From assembly GCA_963728075.1 (NCBI GenBank), contig CAVSIP010000003.1:248001-312000 (forward strand): DNA of 64,000 nt, in the 5' to 3' direction. The position numbers and the translations under genes were made by a program. The notes below the pieces were generated by a model. It saw nothing but the letters and a program-made list of their open reading frames with translations, searched no databases and was not told the DNA's origin. Shown here piece after piece: positions 43,211 to 51,169 of the stretch. The number at the start of each line of letters is the position of its first letter. Within the stretch, counting starts at the first letter, position 1. This stretch comes from CAVSIP01 sp963728075 (lineage in GTDB: Bacteria > Actinomycetota > Actinomycetes > JAFAQI01 > DASSKL01).

Positions 43211-43239
43211 CCAACGACAGCGAGAGCGGGACGGTTACG
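43211..43239 (-). promoter_or_regulatory. Candidate sigma-BldN promoter of the DUF5667 gene
   Basis: On the minus strand CGTAAC (forward 43234-43239), 17 nt, CGTTGG (forward 43211-43216). The -35 is identical to, and the -10 one base from, the recalled sigma-BldN consensus CGTAAC/CGTTGA. The start would lie about 50 nt before the GTG, leaving room for the GGGGAGG RBS. It matches the known autoregulation of rsbN by sigma-BldN. Confidence 0.55.
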
Positions 43240-43300
43240 GGCGAATGTCCGAAATCGCCCGTTCGGGCCAGGCGCACCCCATCCGTTCGGGCCACGGCCA

Positions 43301-44050
43301 TCACCCCAGCAGGTCCGCAGGGAGGAGACGGCCCAGGGAGCGGACGGCCCGGTACTGCAGCGCCTTGATCGCCCCCTCGTTCTTGCCCATGGCCGCGGCG
43401 GTCTCGGCCACCGACAGGCCGTGGAGGAAGCGCAGCACGATGCACTCCTGCTGCTCGGAGCCGAGCTGGCGCACGGCCTCGAGGAGCTCGGCGTTGGTCA
43501 GGCCGTCGAGGACCTCGCCCTCCGGCCCGTCCGTCGCCCGGTCGCCGCCGGTCTCGAGGATGTCGCCGGTCGCCACCTCGAGCCGGTAGCGGCCGGACTT
43601 GTAGTGGTCGGCGATGAGGTTGCGCGCGATGGTCACGAGCCAGGCGCCGAAGTCGCGGCCCTGCCACTGGAAGGAACCGATCCGGCGCAGTGCGCGCAGG
43701 AACGTCTCGCTGGTGAGGTCCTCGGCGAGCGCATGCCCGGCGACCCGGAAGTAGACGTAGCGGTACACGAGGTCGATGTAGCGGTCGTACAGCTCCCCGA
43801 AGGCGTCGGGATCCCCGTCCTGGGCGCGCCGCACGATGCTCATGACCGTGGCCTGCTCGCCCTCGGGCGCGGGCGTGGCCTCGGTCTCGGCCGCCGTGGC
43901 GCGCTGCTGGGGGAGCAGACGCAACCAGGTGTGCGGCGAGTCGATCGGGGCCGGGCGCAGCGCCGAGGCGACGGCGACGCGCAGGGCCAGCAGGGCGCGC
44001 GCATCCACCGCCGTGGCGCGGACGGGCCACGCGGCGGCGCTCACCGCCAC
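43301..44050 (-). CDS. bldN: BldN-like ECF sigma factor with N-terminal extension
   Basis: About 249 residues. An N-terminal extension of some 70 residues precedes sigma-2 (DPDAFGELYDRYIDLVYRYVY, AEDLTSETFLRALRRI, GAWLVTIARNLIADHY) and sigma-4 (LPADLLG end; GLSVAETAAAMGKNEGAIKALQYRAVRSL). The FQWQGRDFGAWLVTIARNLI stretch closely matches Streptomyces BldN, which is made as a pro-sigma with a similar extension. The start is uncertain: GTG 44050 is used because a TTG at 44176 lies in the predicted -35. Neighbours match the bldN locus. Likely controls surface or developmental genes here; that is inference. Confidence 0.85.
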   Translation of the reverse strand: MAVSAAAWPVRATAVDARALLALRVAVASALRPAPIDSPHTWLRLLPQQRATAAETEATPAPEGEQATVMSIVRRAQDGDPDAFGELYDRYIDLVYRYVYFRVAGHALAEDLTSETFLRALRRIGSFQWQGRDFGAWLVTIARNLIADHYKSGRYRLEVATGDILETGGDRATDGPEGEVLDGLTNAELLEAVRQLGSEQQECIVLRFLHGLSVAETAAAMGKNEGAIKALQYRAVRSLGRLLPADLLG

Positions 44051-44146
44051 CCCCCGGAGGGGGCGACCGGCCGGGCGGGGGTTGCCGGCACTGCGCTGCT
44101 CCGTTCTCAGGGCTGCGGCCACCCTGGGTAGCCGCTCCGTTGCGTC

Positions 44147-44205
44147 ATGGTATTGCCCTGAACGCCCCCGAGCCAAGCCCGCGCAGTCATCACCCGATCG
44201 GGTGA
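44147..44205 (-). promoter_or_regulatory. Promoter of the BldN-like gene with upstream 16-bp palindrome
   Basis: Minus strand: TTGGCT (forward 44171-44176), 18 nt, TACCAT (forward 44147-44152). Just upstream lies the perfect palindrome TCACCCGATCGGGTGA (44190-44205), well placed for an activator or repressor. The leader would be about 90 nt. Confidence 0.45.
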
Positions 44206-44222
44206 ACCGCCGCGTGGCCGGA

Positions 44223-44612
44223 TCAGCGGGACGGCTCCTGGCCCGCCAGCCCGAGGGCCAGCCGGCTCAGCTCGCGCTCCAGTCGGTGCAGCCCCTCCAC
44301 CTTGCCGAGGCACAGGGCGACCCCCGCTTCGCGGGCCTGCTCCTCGATGGTGGCGTCCAGGTAGGCGGTGTAGAGAACGATCTGCTGGTGCGGGCGGACG
44401 GCGCGGATCTGGCGGCTGGCAGCCAGCCCGTCGACCTCGGGCATGCGCAGGTCCATGATCACGACATCCGGGTCGGTGTCCTGCGCCAGCGCCACCGCCT
44501 GCGCGCCGCCCTCGGCGACGCCCACGACCTCGAACCCGTCGACCGTGAGCATCGCGCACAGCATCTCGCGCACGTGGTCGGTGTCGTCCGCCACCAGCAC
44601 CCGGACGGCCAT
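44223..44612 (-). CDS. Single-domain response regulator (CheY-like receiver)
   Basis: 129-residue receiver domain without output domain. The acidic pair is in VLVADDTDHV, the phosphoacceptor Asp in VVIMDLRMPEVDG (about residue 54), the Thr in VLYTAY and the Lys in LCLGKVEGL. No histidine kinase gene is adjacent. A longer N-terminal reading is open but composition-poor; the ATG at 44612 has GGGGGC 4 nt upstream and gives a standard receiver start. It is on the same strand as and upstream of the BldN-like gene, though separated by its own promoter. Confidence 0.9.
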   Translation of the reverse strand: MAVRVLVADDTDHVREMLCAMLTVDGFEVVGVAEGGAQAVALAQDTDPDVVIMDLRMPEVDGLAASRQIRAVRPHQQIVLYTAYLDATIEEQAREAGVALCLGKVEGLHRLERELSRLALGLAGQEPSR

Positions 44613-44654
44613 CGCTGCCCCCGTTCCTCGCCCGGGCGATCGTAGCGGAGCAGT

Positions 44655-44670
44655 TACCCTCGCAGGTGTG
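44655..44670 (+). promoter_or_regulatory. Leaderless promoter: TACCCT, 7 nt, GTG
   Basis: TACCCT at 44655-44660 is 7 nt before the GTG of the PBP gene. There is no Shine-Dalgarno sequence. Confidence 0.45.
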
Positions 44671-46899
44671 TCCGCGCAGCCGCCGTCTGCGCCGCCGCGC
44701 CCCGAGCGCCCGCCGGCCACCGGTCACCGGCACCGCATGCCGCTGGGCCGGTCGGCGCTGGAGGTGCTTGTCCGGCGCCGACACGACGCGCAGCGCCGCC
44801 GCCGCCGGCGGCGCCTGGTGGCCTTGTGGGTCGTCGCCGCGATCGCCGTCGGCACGAGCACCTTCGCCGCGGGGCTGCTCATGGCGCCGGTCGACTTCGC
44901 GGCCCCCCCGCCACCCACGGCCGCGGTGCTCCTGGACGCACACGGGAAGGTCTTCGCCAAGATCGCGTCACCGCAGATGCGGGCCGAGGTCCCCGCTGCC
45001 CGGATTCCCAAGGTGATGCGCGACGCGATCGTCGCTGCGGAGGACGAGCGGTTCTTCGAGCACAGCGGGGTGGATCCGTTCGCGATCCTGCGGGCCGGCT
45101 GGCGGGACATCACCGGCGCGCCGCTGCAGGGCGGCTCGACCCTGACCCAGCAGTACGTGAAGAACGTCTACGTCGGTGACCAGCGCACCGCGCTGCGCAA
45201 GCTGCGGGAGGCAGCGCTCGCGTTTCGCCTCGAGCACACGCTGAGCAAGCAGGAGATCCTCACCCGCTACCTCAACGCCGTGTACCTGGGCAACGGGACG
45301 TACGGCGTCCAGGCGGCGAGCACGTTCTACTTCGGGGTCCCCATCAGCGACATCGACCTCGACCCCACCACCGGTCAGCGCAGCGGCACGCTTGCTCTCG
45401 CCCGGGCCAGCATGCTCGCCGGGATGGCACCGGCGCCCAGCATCTGGAACCCCTTGCACGACCCGAAGGCGACCCGGGACCGCCAGCTGTACACGCTCAA
45501 CCGGATGGTCGCGAACGGGATGATCTCCGCACAGGAGGCCTCCGCGGCGTACGGCGGGGGGCTCCCGCGGATCGTCGCGCAGCGGGCGCCGGACTTCCCC
45601 ACGATCGCCCCGGAGTTCAGGGACCTCGTCGACCGCCAGCTGCGGGCCCGGTTCGGGGACGAGGAGGTCGACCGCGGCGGCCTGCGGGTGACCACCTCGC
45701 TCGACCTCGACCTCCAGCAGGCCATGGTCCAGGCGCTGCGGGACGTGCTGCCGAACGCCACCGACCCAGAGGCCGCCGTCGTCGCCATCGACCCGCGTAA
45801 CGGTGACATCCGGGCGATGACCCAGAAGAAGGACGGCGGGTACACCAAGAACGGGCTCAACCTCGCGCTGTACGCGCTGCGCTCCAGCGGCTCGACGATC
45901 AAGCCGTTCACCCTGGCCGCGGCACTGGGGGCCGGCCACTCCCTCGACGAGCGGGTCTACTCCCGCTGCCGGGTCAGCATCCCCAACTCGGGCGGCACAC
46001 CGAACCCGTACGTGATCAAGAACGCGGGCGGCGGTGAGTGCGGCTACTCCTTCACGCTGCGCAGCGCGCTCGCGCACTCGGTGAACACGATCTACGGGCC
46101 GCTTGCGCTCGACGTCGGGCTGGCGCACGTGTTCAACGTCGCGCGTGCCGCCGGCATGTCCCCCGCGTCGAGCTTCACCTCGCTCGACAAGGCGAAGTCG
46201 CTCGGTGTCAACATCACCCCGATCAGCGAGGCCGTGGCGTTCTCCACCCTGGTCGACCACGGCGTGCACCACGACGCGCGGTCGTTGCTGAAGGTGACGT
46301 CGCAGTACGGGAACGCCTCGCTCGACGCGCGGGACCGGCCGAACGGGCTGCGGGTGCTCCCGAAGGCCATCGCCGACCAGGTCACCGAGGCCATGGGCGA
46401 CGTGGTGAAGTCCGGCACGGGTACGCGGGCTCGCCAGCCGTTCCCGGTGTACGGCAAGACGGGGACGACCGACAACAACTGGAACGCGTGGTTCACCGGC
46501 TGTACGCGGCAGCTGTGCATCACGGTCTGGATGGGCTACGACAAGCCGCGGCCGATGGTGAACCTGCACGGGTTCAGCCGGGTGGACGGCGGGACGCTGC
46601 CGGCGGAGATCTTCGCCAAGACCTGGGCGCACTACCGGGCGCTGCGGGCCGACGCAGAGCGGCCGCCCACCGTCAGCCCGCAGCCCGAACCGACCACCGC
46701 GGCGCCCGTCTCGGCGACGACGACCTCCGCCGCGCCTGCGCCGCATCGCTCGACCCCGTCCCCCAGCACGTCTGCGGCGCCCACCACGACCACTCCGCCG
46801 CAGAGCAGCCCGTCGCCGCAGCCCACCGACAGCGGGGGCGGCGGTCTGTTCCCGCCGCTGCAACCGTCCTCCCCACCGCCCGGCCGGCCCGGGGGCTGA
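44668..46899 (+). CDS. Class A penicillin-binding protein (GT51 transglycosylase/transpeptidase)
   Basis: Bifunctional peptidoglycan synthase, 743 residues. A basic cytoplasmic tail precedes a membrane helix (about 53-74). GT51 shows VAAEDERFFEHSGVD with the catalytic Glu and QGGSTLTQQYVKN. The transpeptidase has SXXK in SSGSTIKPF, SXN in AHSVNTIY and KTG in YGKTGTTDNNW. The C-terminal 90 residues are a Pro/Thr/Ser-rich tail ending in Gly/Pro, probably extracellular and disordered. GTG start behind a leaderless-type promoter; divergent from the response regulator gene. Confidence 0.95.
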   Translation: MSAQPPSAPPRPERPPATGHRHRMPLGRSALEVLVRRRHDAQRRRRRRRLVALWVVAAIAVGTSTFAAGLLMAPVDFAAPPPPTAAVLLDAHGKVFAKIASPQMRAEVPAARIPKVMRDAIVAAEDERFFEHSGVDPFAILRAGWRDITGAPLQGGSTLTQQYVKNVYVGDQRTALRKLREAALAFRLEHTLSKQEILTRYLNAVYLGNGTYGVQAASTFYFGVPISDIDLDPTTGQRSGTLALARASMLAGMAPAPSIWNPLHDPKATRDRQLYTLNRMVANGMISAQEASAAYGGGLPRIVAQRAPDFPTIAPEFRDLVDRQLRARFGDEEVDRGGLRVTTSLDLDLQQAMVQALRDVLPNATDPEAAVVAIDPRNGDIRAMTQKKDGGYTKNGLNLALYALRSSGSTIKPFTLAAALGAGHSLDERVYSRCRVSIPNSGGTPNPYVIKNAGGGECGYSFTLRSALAHSVNTIYGPLALDVGLAHVFNVARAAGMSPASSFTSLDKAKSLGVNITPISEAVAFSTLVDHGVHHDARSLLKVTSQYGNASLDARDRPNGLRVLPKAIADQVTEAMGDVVKSGTGTRARQPFPVYGKTGTTDNNWNAWFTGCTRQLCITVWMGYDKPRPMVNLHGFSRVDGGTLPAEIFAKTWAHYRALRADAERPPTVSPQPEPTTAAPVSATTTSAAPAPHRSTPSPSTSAAPTTTTPPQSSPSPQPTDSGGGGLFPPLQPSSPPPGRPGG

Positions 46900-46925
46900 G
46901 CGTGGGTGTGGAAGACTCGCGCGCG

Positions 46926-48467
46926 ATGACGCAGGGCAGTTCCGGCGCCGCGGGCCCCCGGGTGGCGCGCAACCTCGCCGATCTCGTCCGGGCGGCCGCG
47001 CAGCGCAGCCCGGACAAGGCTGCGCTCGTGTCCGCGGCGGCCACGATGACCTGGGCGGAGCTCGACCGCGCGGTGGACGAGCTCGCCGCGGGCCTGAGCC
47101 GGGCCGGTCACACCCACGGCGCCCGCGTCGGGCTGGCGCTGGGCAACACCCTCGAGTTCGCCGTCGCCTACTTCGCCACGCTGCGCGCGGACGCGGTCGC
47201 CGTCCCCCTCAACCCCCAGAACACGGTGGACGAGCTCGTCCACCAGCTGGCCGACTCCGGCGCCCGGCTCGTGGTGTGCAGCGCCGCCGCCGCCCCTGCC
47301 GCGTGTGAGGCTGCCGCCCGGCTGGACCGGCCGCCGACCGTCGCGACGGCGGGCCCGGAGGAGTCACCGTCGGGTGCGATCCCACTCGACCGGCTGCGCG
47401 ACGCCGCTGCCGGCCCGGTCCGCCCGCATCGCGGGGCGGAGGACCTCGCCGTCCTGCTCTACACGTCGGGAACGACCGGCCGGCCCCGTGCCGCGATGCT
47501 CAGCCACCGGGCGCTGCTCGCCAACCTCGAGCAGCTGGCGCGGCTCGAGCACGCGGTGGCAGGACCCGACGACGTGGTCCTGCTCGTGCTCCCGCTGTTC
47601 CACGTGTACGGCCTCAACGGGGCCCTGGGCACGGTGGTGCGCGAGGGGGCGACCGGCGTGCTGGTGGACCGGTTCGACCCCGTGGACACCCTGGCCACGA
47701 TCCGCGAGCGGGGGGTCACGAACATCGTCGGGGCTCCGCCGATGTACGTCGCCTGGTCCATGCTCGCCGACCTCGGCGACGCCTTCCGCTCCGTACGGGT
47801 CGCGGTCTCCGGCTCCGCTCCGCTGCCGCCTGCGGTGCTCGAGGCATTCGAGCGCGCGACCGGCCACCCCGTCTACGAGGGCTACGGGCTCACCGAGGCC
47901 GCGCCGGTGGTCACGACGACGCGGGTGTCCGGGACGCCGAAGCCCGGGTCGATCGGGCGCGCGATCCCCGGTGTCGAGCTGCGGCTGGTCGCCGACGACG
48001 GCGGGCCGCCCGAGGACGGCGACCCGGGAGAGATCGTCATCCGCGGCGCGAACCTGTTCTCCGGCTACTGGCCGGACGGCCAGGGCGGCCCGGATGCGGA
48101 CGGGTGGTTCCGGACGGGGGACGTCGCCTACGCCGACGCCGACGGCGACCTGTTCATCGTCGACCGGCTGCGCGACCTCATCATCGTCAGCGGCTTCAAC
48201 GTCTACCCCCGCGAGGTGGAGGACGTGCTCGCCGCACACCCGGCGGTCGCCGAGGTCGCCGTCGTCGGGGTCCCGCACCCCTATACCGGGGAGTCGGTCA
48301 AGGCCCTGGTCGTGGTCAACGAGGGCGCGCGGGTCACCCCCGAGGAGCTCATCGACCACGCGGCGGCCTCGCTCGCCCGCTTCAAGTGCCCCACCGTCGT
48401 GGAGCTCGTCGACGAGCTGCCGCACTCGGGACCGGGGAAGATCGCGAAGGGCCGCCTGCCGCGGTGA
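46926..48467 (+). CDS. AMP-dependent acyl-CoA synthetase/ligase
   Basis: 513 residues of the ANL superfamily. ATP/AMP motifs are LLYTSGTTGRPRAAMLSH, EGYGLTEAAP, GWFRTGDVAY and RLRDLIIVSGFNVYPREVE, and the C-terminal catalytic Lys is in GPGKIAKGRLP. The length fits a fatty-acid or short aryl/acyl-CoA ligase; chain-length preference is not readable. ATG 46926 is preferred, and a GTG 24 bp upstream exists. It is followed by a 4-nt overlapping glutaredoxin-like gene and, convergently, two acyl-CoA dehydrogenases. Confidence 0.9.
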   Translation: MTQGSSGAAGPRVARNLADLVRAAAQRSPDKAALVSAAATMTWAELDRAVDELAAGLSRAGHTHGARVGLALGNTLEFAVAYFATLRADAVAVPLNPQNTVDELVHQLADSGARLVVCSAAAAPAACEAAARLDRPPTVATAGPEESPSGAIPLDRLRDAAAGPVRPHRGAEDLAVLLYTSGTTGRPRAAMLSHRALLANLEQLARLEHAVAGPDDVVLLVLPLFHVYGLNGALGTVVREGATGVLVDRFDPVDTLATIRERGVTNIVGAPPMYVAWSMLADLGDAFRSVRVAVSGSAPLPPAVLEAFERATGHPVYEGYGLTEAAPVVTTTRVSGTPKPGSIGRAIPGVELRLVADDGGPPEDGDPGEIVIRGANLFSGYWPDGQGGPDADGWFRTGDVAYADADGDLFIVDRLRDLIIVSGFNVYPREVEDVLAAHPAVAEVAVVGVPHPYTGESVKALVVVNEGARVTPEELIDHAAASLARFKCPTVVELVDELPHSGPGKIAKGRLPR

Positions 48468-48715
48468 GCGCCCGCCGCCGCGCGCACCAGGTCACGCTGC
48501 TGGGACGGGCCGGCTGTCACCTCTGCGACGACGCGCGCGCGGTGGTGGCGGCGGTGGCGGAGCGGGCGGGCGTGTCCTGGGAGGAGCGGGACGTCGACGC
48601 CGACCCGGCGCTGCGGGAACGGTGGTCGGAGTACGTCCCCGTGGTGCTCGTCGACGGAGAGGTCCACACCTGGTGGCGGGTGGACGAGAAAGCGCTGGCC
48701 CGGGCCCTCCGCTAG
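48464..48715 (+). CDS. Glutaredoxin-family protein (DUF836-like)
   Basis: 83-residue thioredoxin-fold protein with a CXXC motif in LLGRAGCHLCDDARAVV (residues about 12-28), then WEERDVDADP, the cis-Pro context YVPVVLVDGE and a C-terminal helix. Such proteins act as small dithiol redox partners. GTG start in a 4-nt overlap with the acyl-CoA ligase. A hairpin (GGGCCGC/GCGGCCC, 48725-48754) follows as a weak terminator candidate. Confidence 0.88.
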   Translation: MSARRRAHQVTLLGRAGCHLCDDARAVVAAVAERAGVSWEERDVDADPALRERWSEYVPVVLVDGEVHTWWRVDEKALARALR

Positions 48716-48724
48716 GGAGAGCCC

Positions 48725-48754
48725 GGGCCGCGGGGTCGTTCCGGTGTGCGGCCC
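48725..48754 (+). terminator. Weak stem-loop between convergent genes
   Basis: GGGCCGC (48725-48731) and GCGGCCC (48748-48754) form a 7-bp stem with a 16-nt loop, ending at the stop codon of the convergent acyl-CoA dehydrogenase. Confidence 0.35.
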
Positions 48755-49875
48755 TACAAGCCGGCCCGCACCGCGAGGGCCTCGCGGTTCTCCTTGCTGC
48801 TGCCGAGCAGCAGGGCGTCGGACTGTGCCCGCCGGAAGTACAGGTGCGCGTCGTGCTCCCAGGTGAAGCCGATCCCGCCGTGGATCTGGATGCTCGCGGA
48901 GGCGGCGAAGGAGAAGGCGTCCCCCGCCTGTGCCTTCGCGAGCGGCGCAGCGACGGCGAGCTCGTCGCTGCTCTCGGCAGCGGCGAACGCCGCGAAGTAC
49001 GCCGCCGACCGGGCGGCGTCGAGCTCCACGGCCATGTCGGCGCACTTGTGCTTGATCGCCTGGAACGAGCCGATCGGCCGGTTGAACTGCAGCCGGTCCT
49101 TGGCGTACTCGACCGACATCTGCAGACACTGCTCGGTCCCCCCGACCATCTCGCAGGCGAGCATCGCCCGACCGGTGTCGAGCAGCCGGCCGACTGCGGC
49201 CAGGTCGCCCGAGCCGTCGCCGAGCGGCGTCGCCACCGCGCCGTCGAGCTGCACGGTCGCCATGGGGCGGGTGAGGTCGAGTGCCTCCACGCGCGTGCGG
49301 GTGACGCCCTCGGCGTCCCCCTGGACGAGGAACAGCCCCATGTCCTGCGGTGACCCGGCTCCCTCACGCAGGGCCGCGACCACGAGCAGGTCCGCGCGGT
49401 GCCCGGCCATGACGGCGGTCTTGGTGCCGGTGAGGACCACGTCGCTGCCCTTGGAGTGGGCGCGCGCGGTGACCGAACCGGAGCGCTGGCCCGGCTCCGA
49501 CAGGGCGAGGGTGCCAACCGTCTCCCCCGAGGCGATGCCCGGCAGCAGCTCCTTCTTCTGCTGCTCGGTGCCGAGCAGCAGCACGGCGTACGAGGCCGCG
49601 GCGGAGGCGAAGTACGGCACCGGGGTCAGTGCCCGGCCGAGCTCCTCCATGGCCACGGCCGCCTCGAGCAGGCTGTAGCCCGCGCCGCCGTACTCCTCGG
49701 GGATGTGCAGGCTCGGCAGCCCGAGCTGCTCGGAGAGCTGGCCCCACACCGCCTCGTCGTAGCCGAGGTCGCTGTCGACCCACTGGCGGACCTTCTCCAG
49801 CGGGGCCCGCTCGCTCAGGAAGCGCCGCAGCGAGCTGCGGAACTCCTCCTGCTCTTCGTTGAACGCGAAGTCCAC
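48754..49875 (-). CDS. Acyl-CoA dehydrogenase (short-type, putative alpha/beta partner)
   Basis: 373 residues. N-terminal MDFAFNEEQEEFRSSLRRFL, LSEQLGLPSLHIPEEYGGAG, and the middle-domain LALSEPG are standard. The C-terminal region lacks the clear catalytic Glu/Gly motif of the other gene and has shortened LEALD and HGGIGFTWEHDAHLYFRRAQ blocks. It overlaps nothing but lies 21 bp after the other dehydrogenase and may form a heteromer, as in steroid or acyl-chain-degrading actinomycetes. GTG start with AGGAG at 6 nt. Confidence 0.85.
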   Translation of the reverse strand: MDFAFNEEQEEFRSSLRRFLSERAPLEKVRQWVDSDLGYDEAVWGQLSEQLGLPSLHIPEEYGGAGYSLLEAAVAMEELGRALTPVPYFASAAASYAVLLLGTEQQKKELLPGIASGETVGTLALSEPGQRSGSVTARAHSKGSDVVLTGTKTAVMAGHRADLLVVAALREGAGSPQDMGLFLVQGDAEGVTRTRVEALDLTRPMATVQLDGAVATPLGDGSGDLAAVGRLLDTGRAMLACEMVGGTEQCLQMSVEYAKDRLQFNRPIGSFQAIKHKCADMAVELDAARSAAYFAAFAAAESSDELAVAAPLAKAQAGDAFSFAASASIQIHGGIGFTWEHDAHLYFRRAQSDALLLGSSKENREALAVRAGL

Positions 49876-49896
49876 CGTTGCTCCTGTGTCCGCCGG

Positions 49897-51150
49897 TCAG
49901 CCGCGCTTGGCGGCGAGGTCCTTGAACGGGCCGCTGTCCAGGCGCGGCTCCTTGGGCAGGCCGAGCACCTGCTCGCCGATGATGTTGCGCTGGATCTGCG
50001 AGCTGCCGGCGTAGATCGTCGCCGACCGGGCGTGCAGCATCTCGTCGACCCACGCGCGCGAGGAGTTCTCGGTGCCGAAGTCGGCGATCTGCAGCGAGTC
50101 ACTGCCCTGGCCGCTCGGGACGACCGCATCCAGGCCGAGGATGTCCATGGCCAGCTCCGTGTAGGCCTGGAAGTACTCGCTCCAGATGATCTTGCTGATC
50201 GCGGCGTCGGCGCCCGGCCGGTCCCCCTTGAGGAACTTCGTCAGCGCGCGGTACCCGCGGTAGCGCATGATCTCGACGCGCGAGTAGCACCAGGCCAGCC
50301 GGTCGCGCACCCGCGGGTCGTCGGCCAGCCCGCGCTCCTTGGCAAGCGCGACGAGCCGGTCGAGGTCGTTGCGGAAGCGGATCGCGTCGGTGGTGACGCT
50401 CGCGCCGCGCTCGAAGCCGAGCAGCGTCATCGCCACGGTCCAGCCGTTGTTCACCCCGCCGACGACGTTCTCCTCCTCGGCACGGGCGTCGGTGAAGAAC
50501 ACCTCGTTGAACAGCTCGTAGCCGGCCGCGTTCTTGATCGGCCTGACCTCGACGCCGGGCTGGTCCATCGGCACGAGGATGAACGAGATGCCGCGGTGCT
50601 TCGTCGCATCCGGGTCGGTGCGGCACAGGACGAAGATCCAGTTGGCGTACTGGCCGGCGGACGTCCAGATCTTCTGGCCGTTGACGACCCACTCGCCGTT
50701 GTCGAGGACGGCGCGCGTGCGCAGGTTCGCCAGGTCCGAGCCGGCGTCGGGCTCGGAGTAGCCCTGGCACCAGACGTCCTCGCCGGAGAGGATCCGCGGC
50801 AGGTAGTGCTTCTTCTGCTCTTCGGTGCCCCAGGCGATGAGCGTGTTGCCGAGCATCGAGATGCCGAACACGTCGTTCTCGCTGCCACTCGGCGCGCCCG
50901 CCTTGGCGAACTCCTCGGCGAGCACGACCTGCTCGATCAGCGACAGGCCGGCGCCGCCGTACTCGGCGGGCCAGTTGACCGCGAGCAGCCGGTTGTCGGC
51001 CAGCGTCTTGCGCCACTTCTTCTCGAAGTCGCGCCGCTCGCTCTCGGGGAGGGCGCCGACGCCCTTCCACCCCTTCGGGAGGTTCTCCGCGAGGAAGCCC
51101 TGGATCTTCTTCCGGTACTCCTCGGCCTCGGGCGGATAGGTGAGGTCCAT
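49897..51150 (-). CDS. Acyl-CoA dehydrogenase
   Basis: 417 residues, FAD flavoenzyme that introduces the alpha-beta double bond of acyl-CoAs. WPAEYGGAGLSLIEQVVLAEE, GYSEPDAGSDLANLRTRA, GQKIWTSAGQYANW and the C-terminal QIQRNIIGEQVLGLP blocks are typical. ATG 51150 with TAGTGT 7 nt upstream (leaderless-type). It is first in a two-gene minus-strand operon with the other dehydrogenase; likely fatty-acid, sterol-side-chain or branched-acyl degradation, not resolvable here. Confidence 0.9.
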   Translation of the reverse strand: MDLTYPPEAEEYRKKIQGFLAENLPKGWKGVGALPESERRDFEKKWRKTLADNRLLAVNWPAEYGGAGLSLIEQVVLAEEFAKAGAPSGSENDVFGISMLGNTLIAWGTEEQKKHYLPRILSGEDVWCQGYSEPDAGSDLANLRTRAVLDNGEWVVNGQKIWTSAGQYANWIFVLCRTDPDATKHRGISFILVPMDQPGVEVRPIKNAAGYELFNEVFFTDARAEEENVVGGVNNGWTVAMTLLGFERGASVTTDAIRFRNDLDRLVALAKERGLADDPRVRDRLAWCYSRVEIMRYRGYRALTKFLKGDRPGADAAISKIIWSEYFQAYTELAMDILGLDAVVPSGQGSDSLQIADFGTENSSRAWVDEMLHARSATIYAGSSQIQRNIIGEQVLGLPKEPRLDSGPFKDLAAKRG

Positions 51151-51169
51151 GGGCGCGACACTAGCGCCC
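51151..51169. promoter_or_regulatory. Overlapping divergent leaderless promoters in 19 bp
   Basis: On the minus strand TAGTGT lies 7 nt before the dehydrogenase ATG. On the plus strand GACACT lies 7 nt before the ATG at 51170. The two -10 boxes share the same bases, so the two promoters should be mutually exclusive. Confidence 0.45.

Noticed and set aside
44051..44176. Upstream extension of the BldN-like protein to a TTG at 44176
   Set aside because: The TTG lies inside the predicted -35 element, and the extra residues do not resemble BldN.
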